Origin: Oscillospiraceae bacterium
GTDB taxonomy: Bacteria; Bacillota; Clostridia; UMGS1810
Direction of reading: 5' to 3'
Assembly: GCA_021629085.1 (NCBI GenBank)
Contig: JAJXRJ010000069.1
Span: 1 to 5,183, forward strand
DNA: 5,183 bases
How positions within the stretch are numbered: position 1 is the first letter of the stretch; the number at the start of each line of letters is the position of its first letter. Below are positions 1-5,157 of the stretch, piece by piece. The notes under the pieces were generated by a model. The model was given only the letters and a program-made list of their open reading frames with translations. It had not been told where the DNA came from and did not search any database. The position numbers and the translations under genes were made by a program.

Positions 1-4
1 ATAT

Positions 5-10
5 TATAAT
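5..10 (+). promoter_or_regulatory. Isolated TATAAT hexamer at window edge
   Basis: A perfect -10 consensus TATAAT sits in AT-rich DNA at the very start of the window. Its -35 partner, if any, lies outside the window, so it cannot be confirmed. It could be a distal lysA promoter or chance in AT-rich sequence. Confidence 0.2.
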
Positions 11-60
11 GTTGATATGAATTATATTTGCGGCCTTACAAAAACAAGAGCGCCTTTTCC

Positions 61-97
61 CAAAAAGCAGTAACATTGACTTTGACTGGGCTTTTTG
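61..97. repeat. 8-bp inverted repeat upstream of lysA
   Basis: CAAAAAGC at 61-68 is exactly mirrored by GCTTTTTG at 90-97, with a 21-nt spacer. The spacer is long for a terminator loop and the stem is weak. Two readings are possible: an operator around the lysA promoters, or the remnant terminator of a gene left of the window. The right arm is followed by TTA rather than a clean T-run, which weakens the terminator reading. Confidence 0.35.
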
Positions 98-104
98 TTA
101 AGAT
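76..104 (+). promoter_or_regulatory. Possible second, weaker lysA promoter
   Basis: TTGACT at 76-81 and TAAGAT at 99-104 are separated by 17 nt. The -35 box matches 5 of 6 and the -10 box 4 of 6 consensus positions. The -10 box ends on the first base of the -35 box of the stronger promoter at 104-132, so the two would be tandem and partly overlapping. Its elements also lie within the 61-97 inverted repeat region. Weak evidence by itself. Confidence 0.3.
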
Positions 105-132
105 TGACATTTTTGGGGAATCATGGTAGAAT
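104..132 (+). promoter_or_regulatory. Sigma-A promoter for lysA
   Basis: TTGACA at 104-109 is a perfect -35 box. TAGAAT at 127-132 is a 5-of-6 -10 box, the spacing is the optimal 17 nt, and a TGG directly precedes the -10 box (extended -10). Transcription would begin near 139, giving a leader of only about 28 nt before the lysA start at 167. That is too short for a lysine riboswitch, so control would have to act at initiation. Confidence 0.75.
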
Positions 133-151
133 AACGTCATCTTTTTCTTTT

Positions 152-157
152 GGGGGG
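152..157 (+). promoter_or_regulatory. G-run ribosome binding site of lysA
   Basis: A GGGGGG run lies 9 nt before the ATG at 167. It can pair with the CCUCC of 16S rRNA through one central G-U wobble. It is not a canonical AGGAGG, but it is the only SD-like element near this start and supports the chosen ATG. Confidence 0.5.
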
Positions 158-166
158 CAGTTTTAG

Positions 167-1468
167 ATGCTTATACACGGACATTTCACCATAAACCATC
201 AAAACCATCTGGAAATCGGCGGCTGCGATACGGTGGCGCTTGCAAAAAAATACGGCACGCCGCTCTATGTGATGGACGAGGAACGCATCCGGCAAAATAT
301 GCGCGCCTATCAGGACGCCATCCGCGCCGACTACGACGGGCATGGACAAGCCCTTTACGCCAGCAAGGCGTTTTCGTGTATTGCCATGCTGAAAATTGCA
401 GCCCAGGAGGGTATGGGGCTGGATGTGGTGTCGGGCGGCGAACTGTTCACCGCCAAAAAGGCACATTTCCCCATGGACCAGGTCTATTTCCACGGCAACA
501 ACAAATCGCCCGAGGAGCTTTGCATGGCGGTGGAGTACGGCGTGGGGAAAATTGTGGTGGACAATGAAAGGGAACTGCTGCTTTTAAACGATATTGCGAA
601 AGAAAACGGTGTAACACAAGACATTTTGTTCCGCATTAAACCAGGCGTGGATGCGCACACCCATAAATTTATCCGCACCGGGCAAATTGACTCCAAGTTT
701 GGCGTGGCGCTGGAAAACGGCGAGGCCTTTGCAATTGTAAAACAGGCGGCAAGCCTTGAACATATCCGCGTGGTGGGCGTGCACTGCCACATTGGCTCAC
801 AGATTTTTGAGCTGGAGCCGTTTGTGGTTGCCGCACGCGTCATGGCGGAATTTATGGCGAAGGTGAACCGCGAACTGGGGATTGTGCTAACCGAGCTCAA
901 TTTGGGCGGCGGGTTTGGCATCCAATATGTCAAGGGCGACCAGCCCGTACGCTATCCGGAATACATCAAAGCGGTGTCAGAAACACTCCGCGAACAGTGC
1001 AAAGCGCTTGATATCCCGCTGCCGCGGGTTTTGATGGAGCCCGGCCGCTCCATTGTGGGCGATGCGGGCGTGACACTCTACACCATCGGCACAGTAAAAG
1101 ACATCAAAAACGTACGCAAATACGTTTCAGTGGACGGCGGTATGACCGACAACCCCCGCTACATCCTCTATCAGGCGGAATATGACGCGGCGGTTGCCAA
1201 CCGGGCGGACGCGGCAGAAACCGAGACAGTCACCATTTGCGGCAAGTGCTGTGAGTCGGGCGATATTGTTATGCAGGACGCCAAGCTTCCCAAGCTTTCT
1301 CCCGGCGATATTTTAGCCGTCATGTCCACCGGCGCGTACAACTATTCCATGGCAAGCAACTACAACCGCCTGCCAAGGCCCGCAGTGGTGTTTGTAAAGG
1401 ACGGGAAAGACCGGCTGGCGGTGCGCCGGGAAACCTATGAAGACCTCGTTTCACACGACGTAGAATAA
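167..1468 (+). CDS. lysA: Diaminopimelate decarboxylase
   Basis: Catalyses PLP-dependent decarboxylation of meso-2,6-diaminopimelate to L-lysine, the last step of lysine biosynthesis, in the cytoplasm. The 433-residue product has full family length. The N-terminal alanine-racemase-like barrel carries the PLP Schiff-base lysine in YASKAF (Lys67), HCHIGSQ (206-212), the phosphate-binding GGGFG (247-251) and EPGR (291-294). The C-terminal beta domain has CESGD (362-366; Cys362 is the active-site cysteine contributed across the dimer) and STGAYNYSMASNYN (387-400; Tyr391 near PLP). No key residue is missing. The start at 167 follows a G-rich SD and a strong promoter at 104-132. The gene is monocistronic within the window and converges on the AraC gene with only 18 nt between the stop codons. 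Other fold-III decarboxylases (ornithine, arginine) are less likely given the CESGD context and the typical LysA opening EIGGCDTV. Confidence 0.96.
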   Translation: MLIHGHFTINHQNHLEIGGCDTVALAKKYGTPLYVMDEERIRQNMRAYQDAIRADYDGHGQALYASKAFSCIAMLKIAAQEGMGLDVVSGGELFTAKKAHFPMDQVYFHGNNKSPEELCMAVEYGVGKIVVDNERELLLLNDIAKENGVTQDILFRIKPGVDAHTHKFIRTGQIDSKFGVALENGEAFAIVKQAASLEHIRVVGVHCHIGSQIFELEPFVVAARVMAEFMAKVNRELGIVLTELNLGGGFGIQYVKGDQPVRYPEYIKAVSETLREQCKALDIPLPRVLMEPGRSIVGDAGVTLYTIGTVKDIKNVRKYVSVDGGMTDNPRYILYQAEYDAAVANRADAAETETVTICGKCCESGDIVMQDAKLPKLSPGDILAVMSTGAYNYSMASNYNRLPRPAVVFVKDGKDRLAVRRETYEDLVSHDVE

Positions 1469-1472
1469 AATA

Positions 1473-1504
1473 AGCCGGGCGGCTCGCTATGAGACCGTCC
1501 GGCT
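1473..1504. terminator. Shared bidirectional intrinsic terminator
   Basis: The arms 1473-1485 (AGCCGGGCGGCTC) and 1491-1504 (GAGACCGTCCGGCT) form a GC-rich stem of 13 pairs with one G-U and one bulged A, closing a 5-nt loop GCTAT. Read on the minus strand it is followed by TTATTTTATTC, a good U-tract for ending the five-gene unit. Read on the plus strand it is followed by a broken T-rich stretch (TTTAGTTTGTTG, then TTTTT near 1520), which should still end lysA transcripts. The last five sense codons of the AraC gene form the right arm and its TAG stop lies in the loop. Confidence 0.8.
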
Positions 1505-2317
1505 GTTTAGTTTGTTGTAATTTTTGCGGTATTTCAGCGGTGAAATGGACATGGAATCCTTAAAAATTTTGCAAAAATGGTTGCTGGAGTTAAACCCGGT
1601 TTTCATCGCAATCTGTGTGACGTTGAGCGGCGTGTTGAGCAAAAGATGCACTGAGTGGTTGATGCGCACGCTCTTAATGTATTCCGAATACGTGATGCCC
1701 ATCACCTTTTTAAACGACCGGCTCAAATAGGTGGGGCTCATATAAAATTTTGCAGAAAGCGTTTCTAGATTGATTTCGTTTGGATAATGCACGTTGATAA
1801 ACCGCACAATCTCCAAAATCCGGCGCGACAATCCGTCGCCGCACGGCGCGCCGCCCTCCTGCGCGTCTGCATTTGCGGCGCGGTTGAGCAAAGAGAGCAG
1901 CTCTCCCATCAAGGATTTTATCATGATGATATCCCCCGTGTTGGCATATTCATAGAGCATGGAGTCCAAAATGCTTTCTACCCGCCCCATTTTCCTCTTC
2001 TGCATGTTGACCACCGGCTGTTTGAAAAAATCGAGCAGGCGGGGATTATAGGCCAGATATTCCCGCACAAAATCCGCGGTGAAGTTCATCAAAATCCGCG
2101 TGTGGCAATAGTCGTCACAGGGCACGGTTTTGTGAATGATGTGCGGCGGGATTAACACCACATCCCCTTTTTTTACCAAAAAGATGTTGTCACCGATAAA
2201 ATATTTGATTTCACCTTCCTGCAAATAGTAAAGCTCATAGTGATTGTGTGAATGCGCGCTGCCCAAAAAGTATTTCTGCTTGCGCTGCCGAATTTCAATT
2301 TCAAAATCCTGTGCCAT
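1487..2317 (-). CDS. AraC-family regulator with cupin sensor domain
   Basis: Predicted cytoplasmic DNA-binding transcription factor of 276 residues, the usual length for the family. Residues about 10-85 form an AraC-type cupin sensor with the metal/ligand-site-like pattern H22-S-H24-N-H26-Y-E28 and the turn GDVVLIPP (51-58). The C-terminal AraC/XylS DNA-binding domain spans about 168-266. Its first helix-turn-helix is near 184-207 (LETLSAKFYMSPTYLSRSF) and its second near 233-256 (IAMKTGFNSSNHFCKIFK), ending with the typical SPLKYRK. I chose the ATG at 2317 because AAGGGA lies 7 nt upstream. The in-frame ATG at 2404 would add 29 non-family residues and overlap the reductase gene. The gene lies 47 nt after the reductase with no terminator between, so it is probably last in that transcript. 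The ligand is unknown. Such cupin AraC proteins in Firmicutes often respond to sugars, but the neighbours here do not suggest a sugar pathway. The final codons form part of the terminator. Confidence 0.9.
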   Translation of the reverse strand: MAQDFEIEIRQRKQKYFLGSAHSHNHYELYYLQEGEIKYFIGDNIFLVKKGDVVLIPPHIIHKTVPCDDYCHTRILMNFTADFVREYLAYNPRLLDFFKQPVVNMQKRKMGRVESILDSMLYEYANTGDIIMIKSLMGELLSLLNRAANADAQEGGAPCGDGLSRRILEIVRFINVHYPNEINLETLSAKFYMSPTYLSRSFKKVMGITYSEYIKSVRINHSVHLLLNTPLNVTQIAMKTGFNSSNHFCKIFKDSMSISPLKYRKNYNKLNSRTVS

Positions 2318-2324
2318 ATTGGAT

Positions 2325-2330
2325 TCCCTT
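2325..2330 (-). promoter_or_regulatory. Ribosome binding site fixing the AraC start
   Basis: On the minus strand AAGGGA lies 7 nt before the ATG at 2317. The reductase and radical SAM genes use the same 7-nt spacing. It supports the shorter product over a start at 2404. Confidence 0.65.
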
Positions 2331-2364
2331 GCATCGCTCAAAATCCCTCGCCTCCCGGCAAAAT

Positions 2365-3117
2365 TTATCCCATTTTTTTGCTTTGCAGCATATGTGCAAT
2401 CCAAATGATCAGACGATCGGGCAAAAACCGCAGAATAAACTTGGAGAGTTTCATTTGCACGCCCGGTATGATGGTAAGCTTCTTTTGAAACATTTTCTTT
2501 ATCGCATAGTTTGCCACGTCGCGGCTTTTTAGAGAGTGCAGTGAAAAGCGCACGTTTGCCACGCTGTCAAACTCTGTTGCCACTGGCCCTGGGCACAGCG
2601 CGCAGATGTGCACATTGCTGCCTTCTTCCCGCAGCTCGCCGTAAATGGACTGGGTGAGCCGCAGCACATAGGCCTTAGACGCATAATAAGCGGCTAAAAG
2701 CGGGCCGGGCAAAAATGCCGCAGAGGACGCCACGTTTAAAATGTAGCCAAAATCGCGCGAACGCATGTCCGGCAAAAACAGCTTCGTGAGCATGTGCACC
2801 GCGCGGATATTGACGTCTATGAGTGCAAGGTCGCGCGCAAGCGGTGTTTTGTCAAACGCGCCGAATGCGCCAAACCCCGCGTTGTTGATGAGCACATCAA
2901 TGGTTTGGTTTTTTACTGTTTCATAAAGGCGCATGCATGCGTCCGGGTCGGAAAGGTCGGCCGCAATGACCTGCACGTCGACCGGCAGCTCCTGTTTTAA
3001 CGCCTCCAGCCGGTCAAGCCGCCGCGCCACCAATATGAGGTCATAGCCGCGGCCGGCAAGCGCGCGCGCCATATCCCGCCCAATGCCGGACGACGCGCCG
3101 GTAATCAATGCCTTCAT
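2365..3117 (-). CDS. Short-chain dehydrogenase/reductase (classical SDR)
   Basis: NAD(P)-dependent oxidoreductase of 250 residues with a Rossmann fold and unknown substrate. The nucleotide-binding TGASSGIG is at 6-13, Asp54 in AADLSD contacts adenine, NNAG is at 78-81, and the catalytic tetrad is Asn103, Ser131, Tyr144 and Lys148 (YYASK), followed by PGPVATEF (176-183). Basic residues Arg32 and Arg33 after the second beta strand favour NADP(H) (inference). The C-terminal tail (about 205-250: FQKKLTIIPG, then hydrophobic and basic segments) resembles the DltE/YqjQ-like subgroup rather than FabG and may bind at the membrane surface. The ATG at 3117 is chosen because the Rossmann strand MKALITG begins there and AGGAA sits 7 nt upstream. 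The upstream ATG at 3234 would run through the radical SAM gene. The start is only 4 nt after the radical SAM stop, so translational coupling is likely. No residue essential for catalysis is missing. Confidence 0.9.
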   Translation of the reverse strand: MKALITGASSGIGRDMARALAGRGYDLILVARRLDRLEALKQELPVDVQVIAADLSDPDACMRLYETVKNQTIDVLINNAGFGAFGAFDKTPLARDLALIDVNIRAVHMLTKLFLPDMRSRDFGYILNVASSAAFLPGPLLAAYYASKAYVLRLTQSIYGELREEGSNVHICALCPGPVATEFDSVANVRFSLHSLKSRDVANYAIKKMFQKKLTIIPGVQMKLSKFILRFLPDRLIIWIAHMLQSKKMG

Positions 3118-3121
3118 GCCA

Positions 3122-3742
3122 TCATTCCTGTTCGTAGTTATTTTCCACATAGGCCCGCACCCTAAGCGGTATGCCCACCGATGCAGCCACTTCCTTTGAC
3201 GCCGCAATCTGCGCTTCCCCAATGACGTCCACAACTGTGAACATCACCTTTGGCACAAACTGCTTGGCATCCTTGGCAAACGCCAGCATGGCGTCAAACG
3301 ACGCCTCGCCAAATGCGCTTCGGGTCACCGCCTGGTAATCCTTTGCGTTGGGCGCGTTTAAGCTGATGGAAACGCAGTCCACCCGCCCTTTTAAAAGGGG
3401 TGCGGTGCGCTTTTTGTGGATGAGGTCGGAAAGCCCGTTGGTGTTAATGCGGATGGGGAGGTTGGTATTCTCCTTTAGATAGTCGCATACCGAAAGCACG
3501 GTGTCCAGCGCACACAGCGGCTCGCCGTAGCCGCAAAATACCACTTCTTTGTACTGCGACAAATCCCGCGATAAAAACGCCGCGATAATCTCTTCATAAG
3601 TGGGGTCTTTTTCAAACCACATATTGTCTGAATCGCCCACAGTATCGCCGTTGTTGCGAATGCAAAACACGCATTTACACGGGCATTTATTGGTGGCGTT
3701 GACATATAAGCTGTCGTCGCCGATGGTGTATAAAATACTCAT
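3122..3742 (-). CDS. TatD-associated-type radical SAM protein
   Basis: Predicted 4Fe-4S radical S-adenosylmethionine enzyme of 206 residues with unknown substrate. The cluster-binding CxxxCxxC is Cys20, Cys24 and Cys27 (KCPCKCVFC). The SAM-binding GGE-equivalent is GYGEP (71-75), followed by the beta-strand motifs INTNG (99-103) and SISLNAP (125-131). The opening ILYTIGDDSLYVNATNKC and the short single-domain length match, from memory, the radical SAM family found next to or fused to TatD nucleases in Clostridia. There is no SPASM or other auxiliary-cluster domain. The ATG at 3742 is preceded by a perfect AGGAGG at 7 nt, the best SD in the window. A start at 3802 would overlap the transporter gene. 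It lies 16 nt after the S component and 4 nt before the reductase. No TatD gene is in the window, so the usual partner is absent or outside. Confidence 0.85.
   Translation of the reverse strand: MSILYTIGDDSLYVNATNKCPCKCVFCIRNNGDTVGDSDNMWFEKDPTYEEIIAAFLSRDLSQYKEVVFCGYGEPLCALDTVLSVCDYLKENTNLPIRINTNGLSDLIHKKRTAPLLKGRVDCVSISLNAPNAKDYQAVTRSAFGEASFDAMLAFAKDAKQFVPKVMFTVVDVIGEAQIAASKEVAASVGIPLRVRAYVENNYEQE
3125..3129 (-). promoter_or_regulatory. Ribosome binding site fixing the reductase start
   Basis: On the minus strand AGGAA lies 7 nt before the ATG at 3117, just inside the last codons of the radical SAM gene. It selects this start over the upstream in-frame ATG at 3234 and fits coupled translation. 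Confidence 0.6.
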
Positions 3743-3749
3743 AATGAAT

Positions 3750-3755
3750 CCTCCT
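3750..3755 (-). promoter_or_regulatory. Consensus Shine-Dalgarno of the radical SAM gene
   Basis: AGGAGG on the minus strand lies 7 nt before the ATG at 3742, in the 16-nt gap after the transporter stop codon. It decides the start against the ATG at 3802. It is the strongest SD in the window, which may mean higher translation than its neighbours. Confidence 0.8.
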
Positions 3756-3758
3756 GCT

Positions 3759-4268
3759 TTAGCGAAAAAGCCGTTTTTTGATGCCCGCTTTATCCAGCGC
3801 AAACCCCAGCACCAAATAAACGCCAGCGCTTGCCAGCGGCTGGATGGAGCCCAGCGGGACAGTGCCCCAGAACGCCTTTATAAAATCGCCGTCAAACGCG
3901 GCAAAGGTATCAAACAGATAATATCCCAAAAGCCCGGCAATGCCTGCAAGCAGCACTGCCAAAACATTCCGCCTGCACAAAATCCGATCCCCCTGGCTGG
4001 TAAAGAACAGGGTGAGAATGGCCTTGATGAGGATGGTGGGGATGATATAGAGCGGTGCAAACATGGCGTCGCAAAGCCCCGCGCCAACCGCGCCGACCGC
4101 CATAGCGTAGCCGGTGGGCAAAAGGGACGCGGCCAAATAAATGATGGCGTCGCCAATGTGGATGTATCCGCCGCCGGTAACGGGGACATGCAGCACATAG
4201 GCAGTGGTGACAAATACCAGTGCCGCAAGCACGGCAGACACAGTGATTTTTTTTGTCTTTTGCATCAT
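3759..4268 (-). CDS. ECF transporter S component, predicted vitamin uptake
   Basis: Small integral membrane protein of 169 residues, the typical size of the substrate-binding S subunit of energy-coupling factor (group II) importers. About six membrane segments are visible, near 8-28, 40-57, 56-74, 75-91, 102-121 and 141-158. The N-terminal alanine-rich helix (SAVLAAL) is where S proteins dock to EcfT, and the loop and helix GGGYIHIGDAIIY (32-44) is a signature of riboflavin-type S components. The ATPases and EcfT are not in the window and are probably a shared module elsewhere. The kinase gene 16 nt upstream suggests a vitamin B6 substrate by guilt by association. Riboflavin, hydroxymethylpyrimidine or another small compound cannot be excluded. 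There are two adjacent ATG codons (4268 and 4265) behind a GGGGG element at 4275-4279. The first gives 6-nt and the second 9-nt spacing, so the start is uncertain by one residue. Confidence 0.82.
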   Translation of the reverse strand: MMQKTKKITVSAVLAALVFVTTAYVLHVPVTGGGYIHIGDAIIYLAASLLPTGYAMAVGAVGAGLCDAMFAPLYIIPTILIKAILTLFFTSQGDRILCRRNVLAVLLAGIAGLLGYYLFDTFAAFDGDFIKAFWGTVPLGSIQPLASAGVYLVLGFALDKAGIKKRLFR

Positions 4269-4274
4269 GATGTA

Positions 4275-4279
4275 CCCCC
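4275..4279 (-). promoter_or_regulatory. G-run ribosome binding site of the S component
   Basis: On the minus strand GGGGGT precedes the double ATG in the 16-nt gap after the kinase stop codon. It is a wobble variant of GGAGGT, like the lysA G-run. It serves either of the two adjacent ATGs. Confidence 0.45.
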
Positions 4280-4284
4280 AAACA

Positions 4285-5115
4285 TTATTTTACCAAATCA
4301 CCCAAACAAGTTTCAATGGCAACCCCGGCCTCTGGCGCAATGCCAAGCAAACGCGAACTGCGCACCGCCCGCTCTACAAAAGTAGATGCCGTGCGCACTG
4401 CCCCGGCTAAATCCGCCCCGTTTGTCAGCGCACCGCACAGCACAGACGCAAACACATCGCCCGTCCCAGAGTAATAAACCGGTACGGCGTCGGTAGAGGC
4501 CACGGTCCCCCGGCCCGTTTGATGGTCAAAGCTGTAGGTGGAAACCATTCCGTTGGTGCGGATGCCAGTGATCACAACGTCTTTGCACCCCATTTTGGCA
4601 ATGCGCTCGCACATGCTCTGCGCAAGCGAAAGCGGAATTTCTTCCCCTGTATAGGGCTGCCCGCAAAGCTCACAGGCCTCGGTCACATTGGGCGTCACCA
4701 CGTCGGCACGCGAAATGAGGTCCCTCATACGTGCGCACATTTCTTGTGTATAAGTGGAATATATTTTGCCGTCGTCCCCCATCACGGGATCTACCACCAC
4801 CAGGGTGTCCTCTTCCCGGAACCGCTGGATAAACGCTTCTACAATCGAAATTTGATGCAAAGAACCCAAAAACCCGGTATAAATGCAGTCAAACCGCATG
4901 TCTGCCGCCGCCCACTGGGCAAAATAGGCCTCCATACGGCTGGTATAATCGTCAAAAAAGAAACTTTCATAGCCCGTGTGATTGGACAAAATGGCAGTTG
5001 GCAGCGGACAACAATGCGTACCCATTGCCGTTAAAATGGGAATAGCAACGGTGAGTGAACACCGGCTAAATCCCGCCATGTCGTTAATTGCCGCCACAGT
5101 TTTGATGGTTTCCAT
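4285..5115 (-). CDS. pdxY: Pyridoxal/pyridoxamine kinase (ribokinase superfamily)
   Basis: ATP-dependent cytoplasmic kinase that phosphorylates the 5'-hydroxyl of B6 vitamers (pyridoxal, pyridoxamine, pyridoxine) for PLP salvage. The 276 residues match the family length. Residues 12-21 (DMAGFSRCSL) and PLPTAILSNHTGY (37-49) are the B6 kinase substrate-pocket signatures. DPVMGDDG (109-116) binds metal and phosphate, TPNVTEA (141-147) is a family strand, and SGTGD (216-220) is the anion hole with catalytic base Asp220. ThiD (hydroxymethylpyrimidine kinase) is the main alternative, but the SNHTGY and DMAGFSRCSL motifs fit PdxK/PdxY better. The clostridial pyridoxamine kinase subgroup is the best match. 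The symbol pdxY is by similarity, and pdxK is equally usable. The ATG at 5115 follows AAGGGG at 5121-5126. It is the first gene of the five-gene minus-strand cluster, with 16 nt before the S component. Confidence 0.9.
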   Translation of the reverse strand: METIKTVAAINDMAGFSRCSLTVAIPILTAMGTHCCPLPTAILSNHTGYESFFFDDYTSRMEAYFAQWAAADMRFDCIYTGFLGSLHQISIVEAFIQRFREEDTLVVVDPVMGDDGKIYSTYTQEMCARMRDLISRADVVTPNVTEACELCGQPYTGEEIPLSLAQSMCERIAKMGCKDVVITGIRTNGMVSTYSFDHQTGRGTVASTDAVPVYYSGTGDVFASVLCGALTNGADLAGAVRTASTFVERAVRSSRLLGIAPEAGVAIETCLGDLVK

Positions 5116-5120
5116 GCGTT

Positions 5121-5126
5121 CCCCTT
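5121..5126 (-). promoter_or_regulatory. Ribosome binding site of the kinase
   Basis: AAGGGG on the minus strand lies 5 nt before the ATG at 5115. It supports this start, and no other in-frame ATG is close by. Confidence 0.55.
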
Positions 5127-5141
5127 CTATCCATTCCTGCG

Positions 5142-5157
5142 CTTATGATGCGATAAG
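5142..5157. promoter_or_regulatory. Small dyad in the kinase leader, possible operator
   Basis: CTTAT at 5142-5146 and ATAAG at 5153-5157 form a 5-bp inverted repeat with a 6-nt spacer, 26 bp upstream of the kinase start. The AT-rich DNA beyond it (5158-5180, read on the minus strand) offers candidate -10 boxes such as TATAAC (5170-5165), but the -35 region is cut off by the window end. Weak: a dyad this short can occur by chance. Confidence 0.25.

Noticed and set aside
1..166. Lysine riboswitch (L box) upstream of lysA
   Set aside because: The main promoter leaves a leader of about 28 nt, and no multi-helix aptamer or anti-terminator arrangement is visible in the 166 nt available.
484..933. 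149-codon minus-strand open frame within lysA
   Set aside because: It is a Ser/Thr/Pro-rich shadow of lysA with no family resemblance or start signals. A similar shadow at 137-493 is rejected for the same reason.
2318..2404. N-terminal extension of the AraC regulator to the ATG at 2404
   Set aside because: It would overlap the reductase by 40 nt, add residues unlike the family, and lack an SD as good as the one at 2325-2330.
3057..3070. Alternating CG run as a Z-DNA or regulatory element
   Set aside because: It is short and simply encodes Ala, Arg and Leu codons in the GC-rich start of the reductase gene.
3118..3234. N-terminal extension of the reductase to 3234
   Set aside because: The 39 extra residues are Arg/Trp-rich, lie inside the radical SAM coding region in another frame, and precede the Rossmann strand that normally opens the protein.
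3743..3802. N-terminal extension of the radical SAM protein to 3802
   Set aside because: It would overlap the transporter gene, and the consensus AGGAGG points to the ATG at 3742.
3600..4385. 261-codon plus-strand open frame antisense to the radical SAM and transporter genes
   Set aside because: It lies opposite two well-supported genes, has no SD or promoter, and its composition (many Gln, His, Pro and Arg) is typical of a shadow frame with no recognisable domain.
4519..5034. 171-codon plus-strand open frame antisense to the kinase
   Set aside because: The kinase on the minus strand has complete family motifs. The antisense frame has no motif, SD or promoter.
4285..5115. Assignment of the kinase as ThiD
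   Set aside because: The ribokinase fold is shared, but the SNHTGY and DMAGFSRCSL motifs and the length fit B6 kinases better. Dual activity cannot be excluded.
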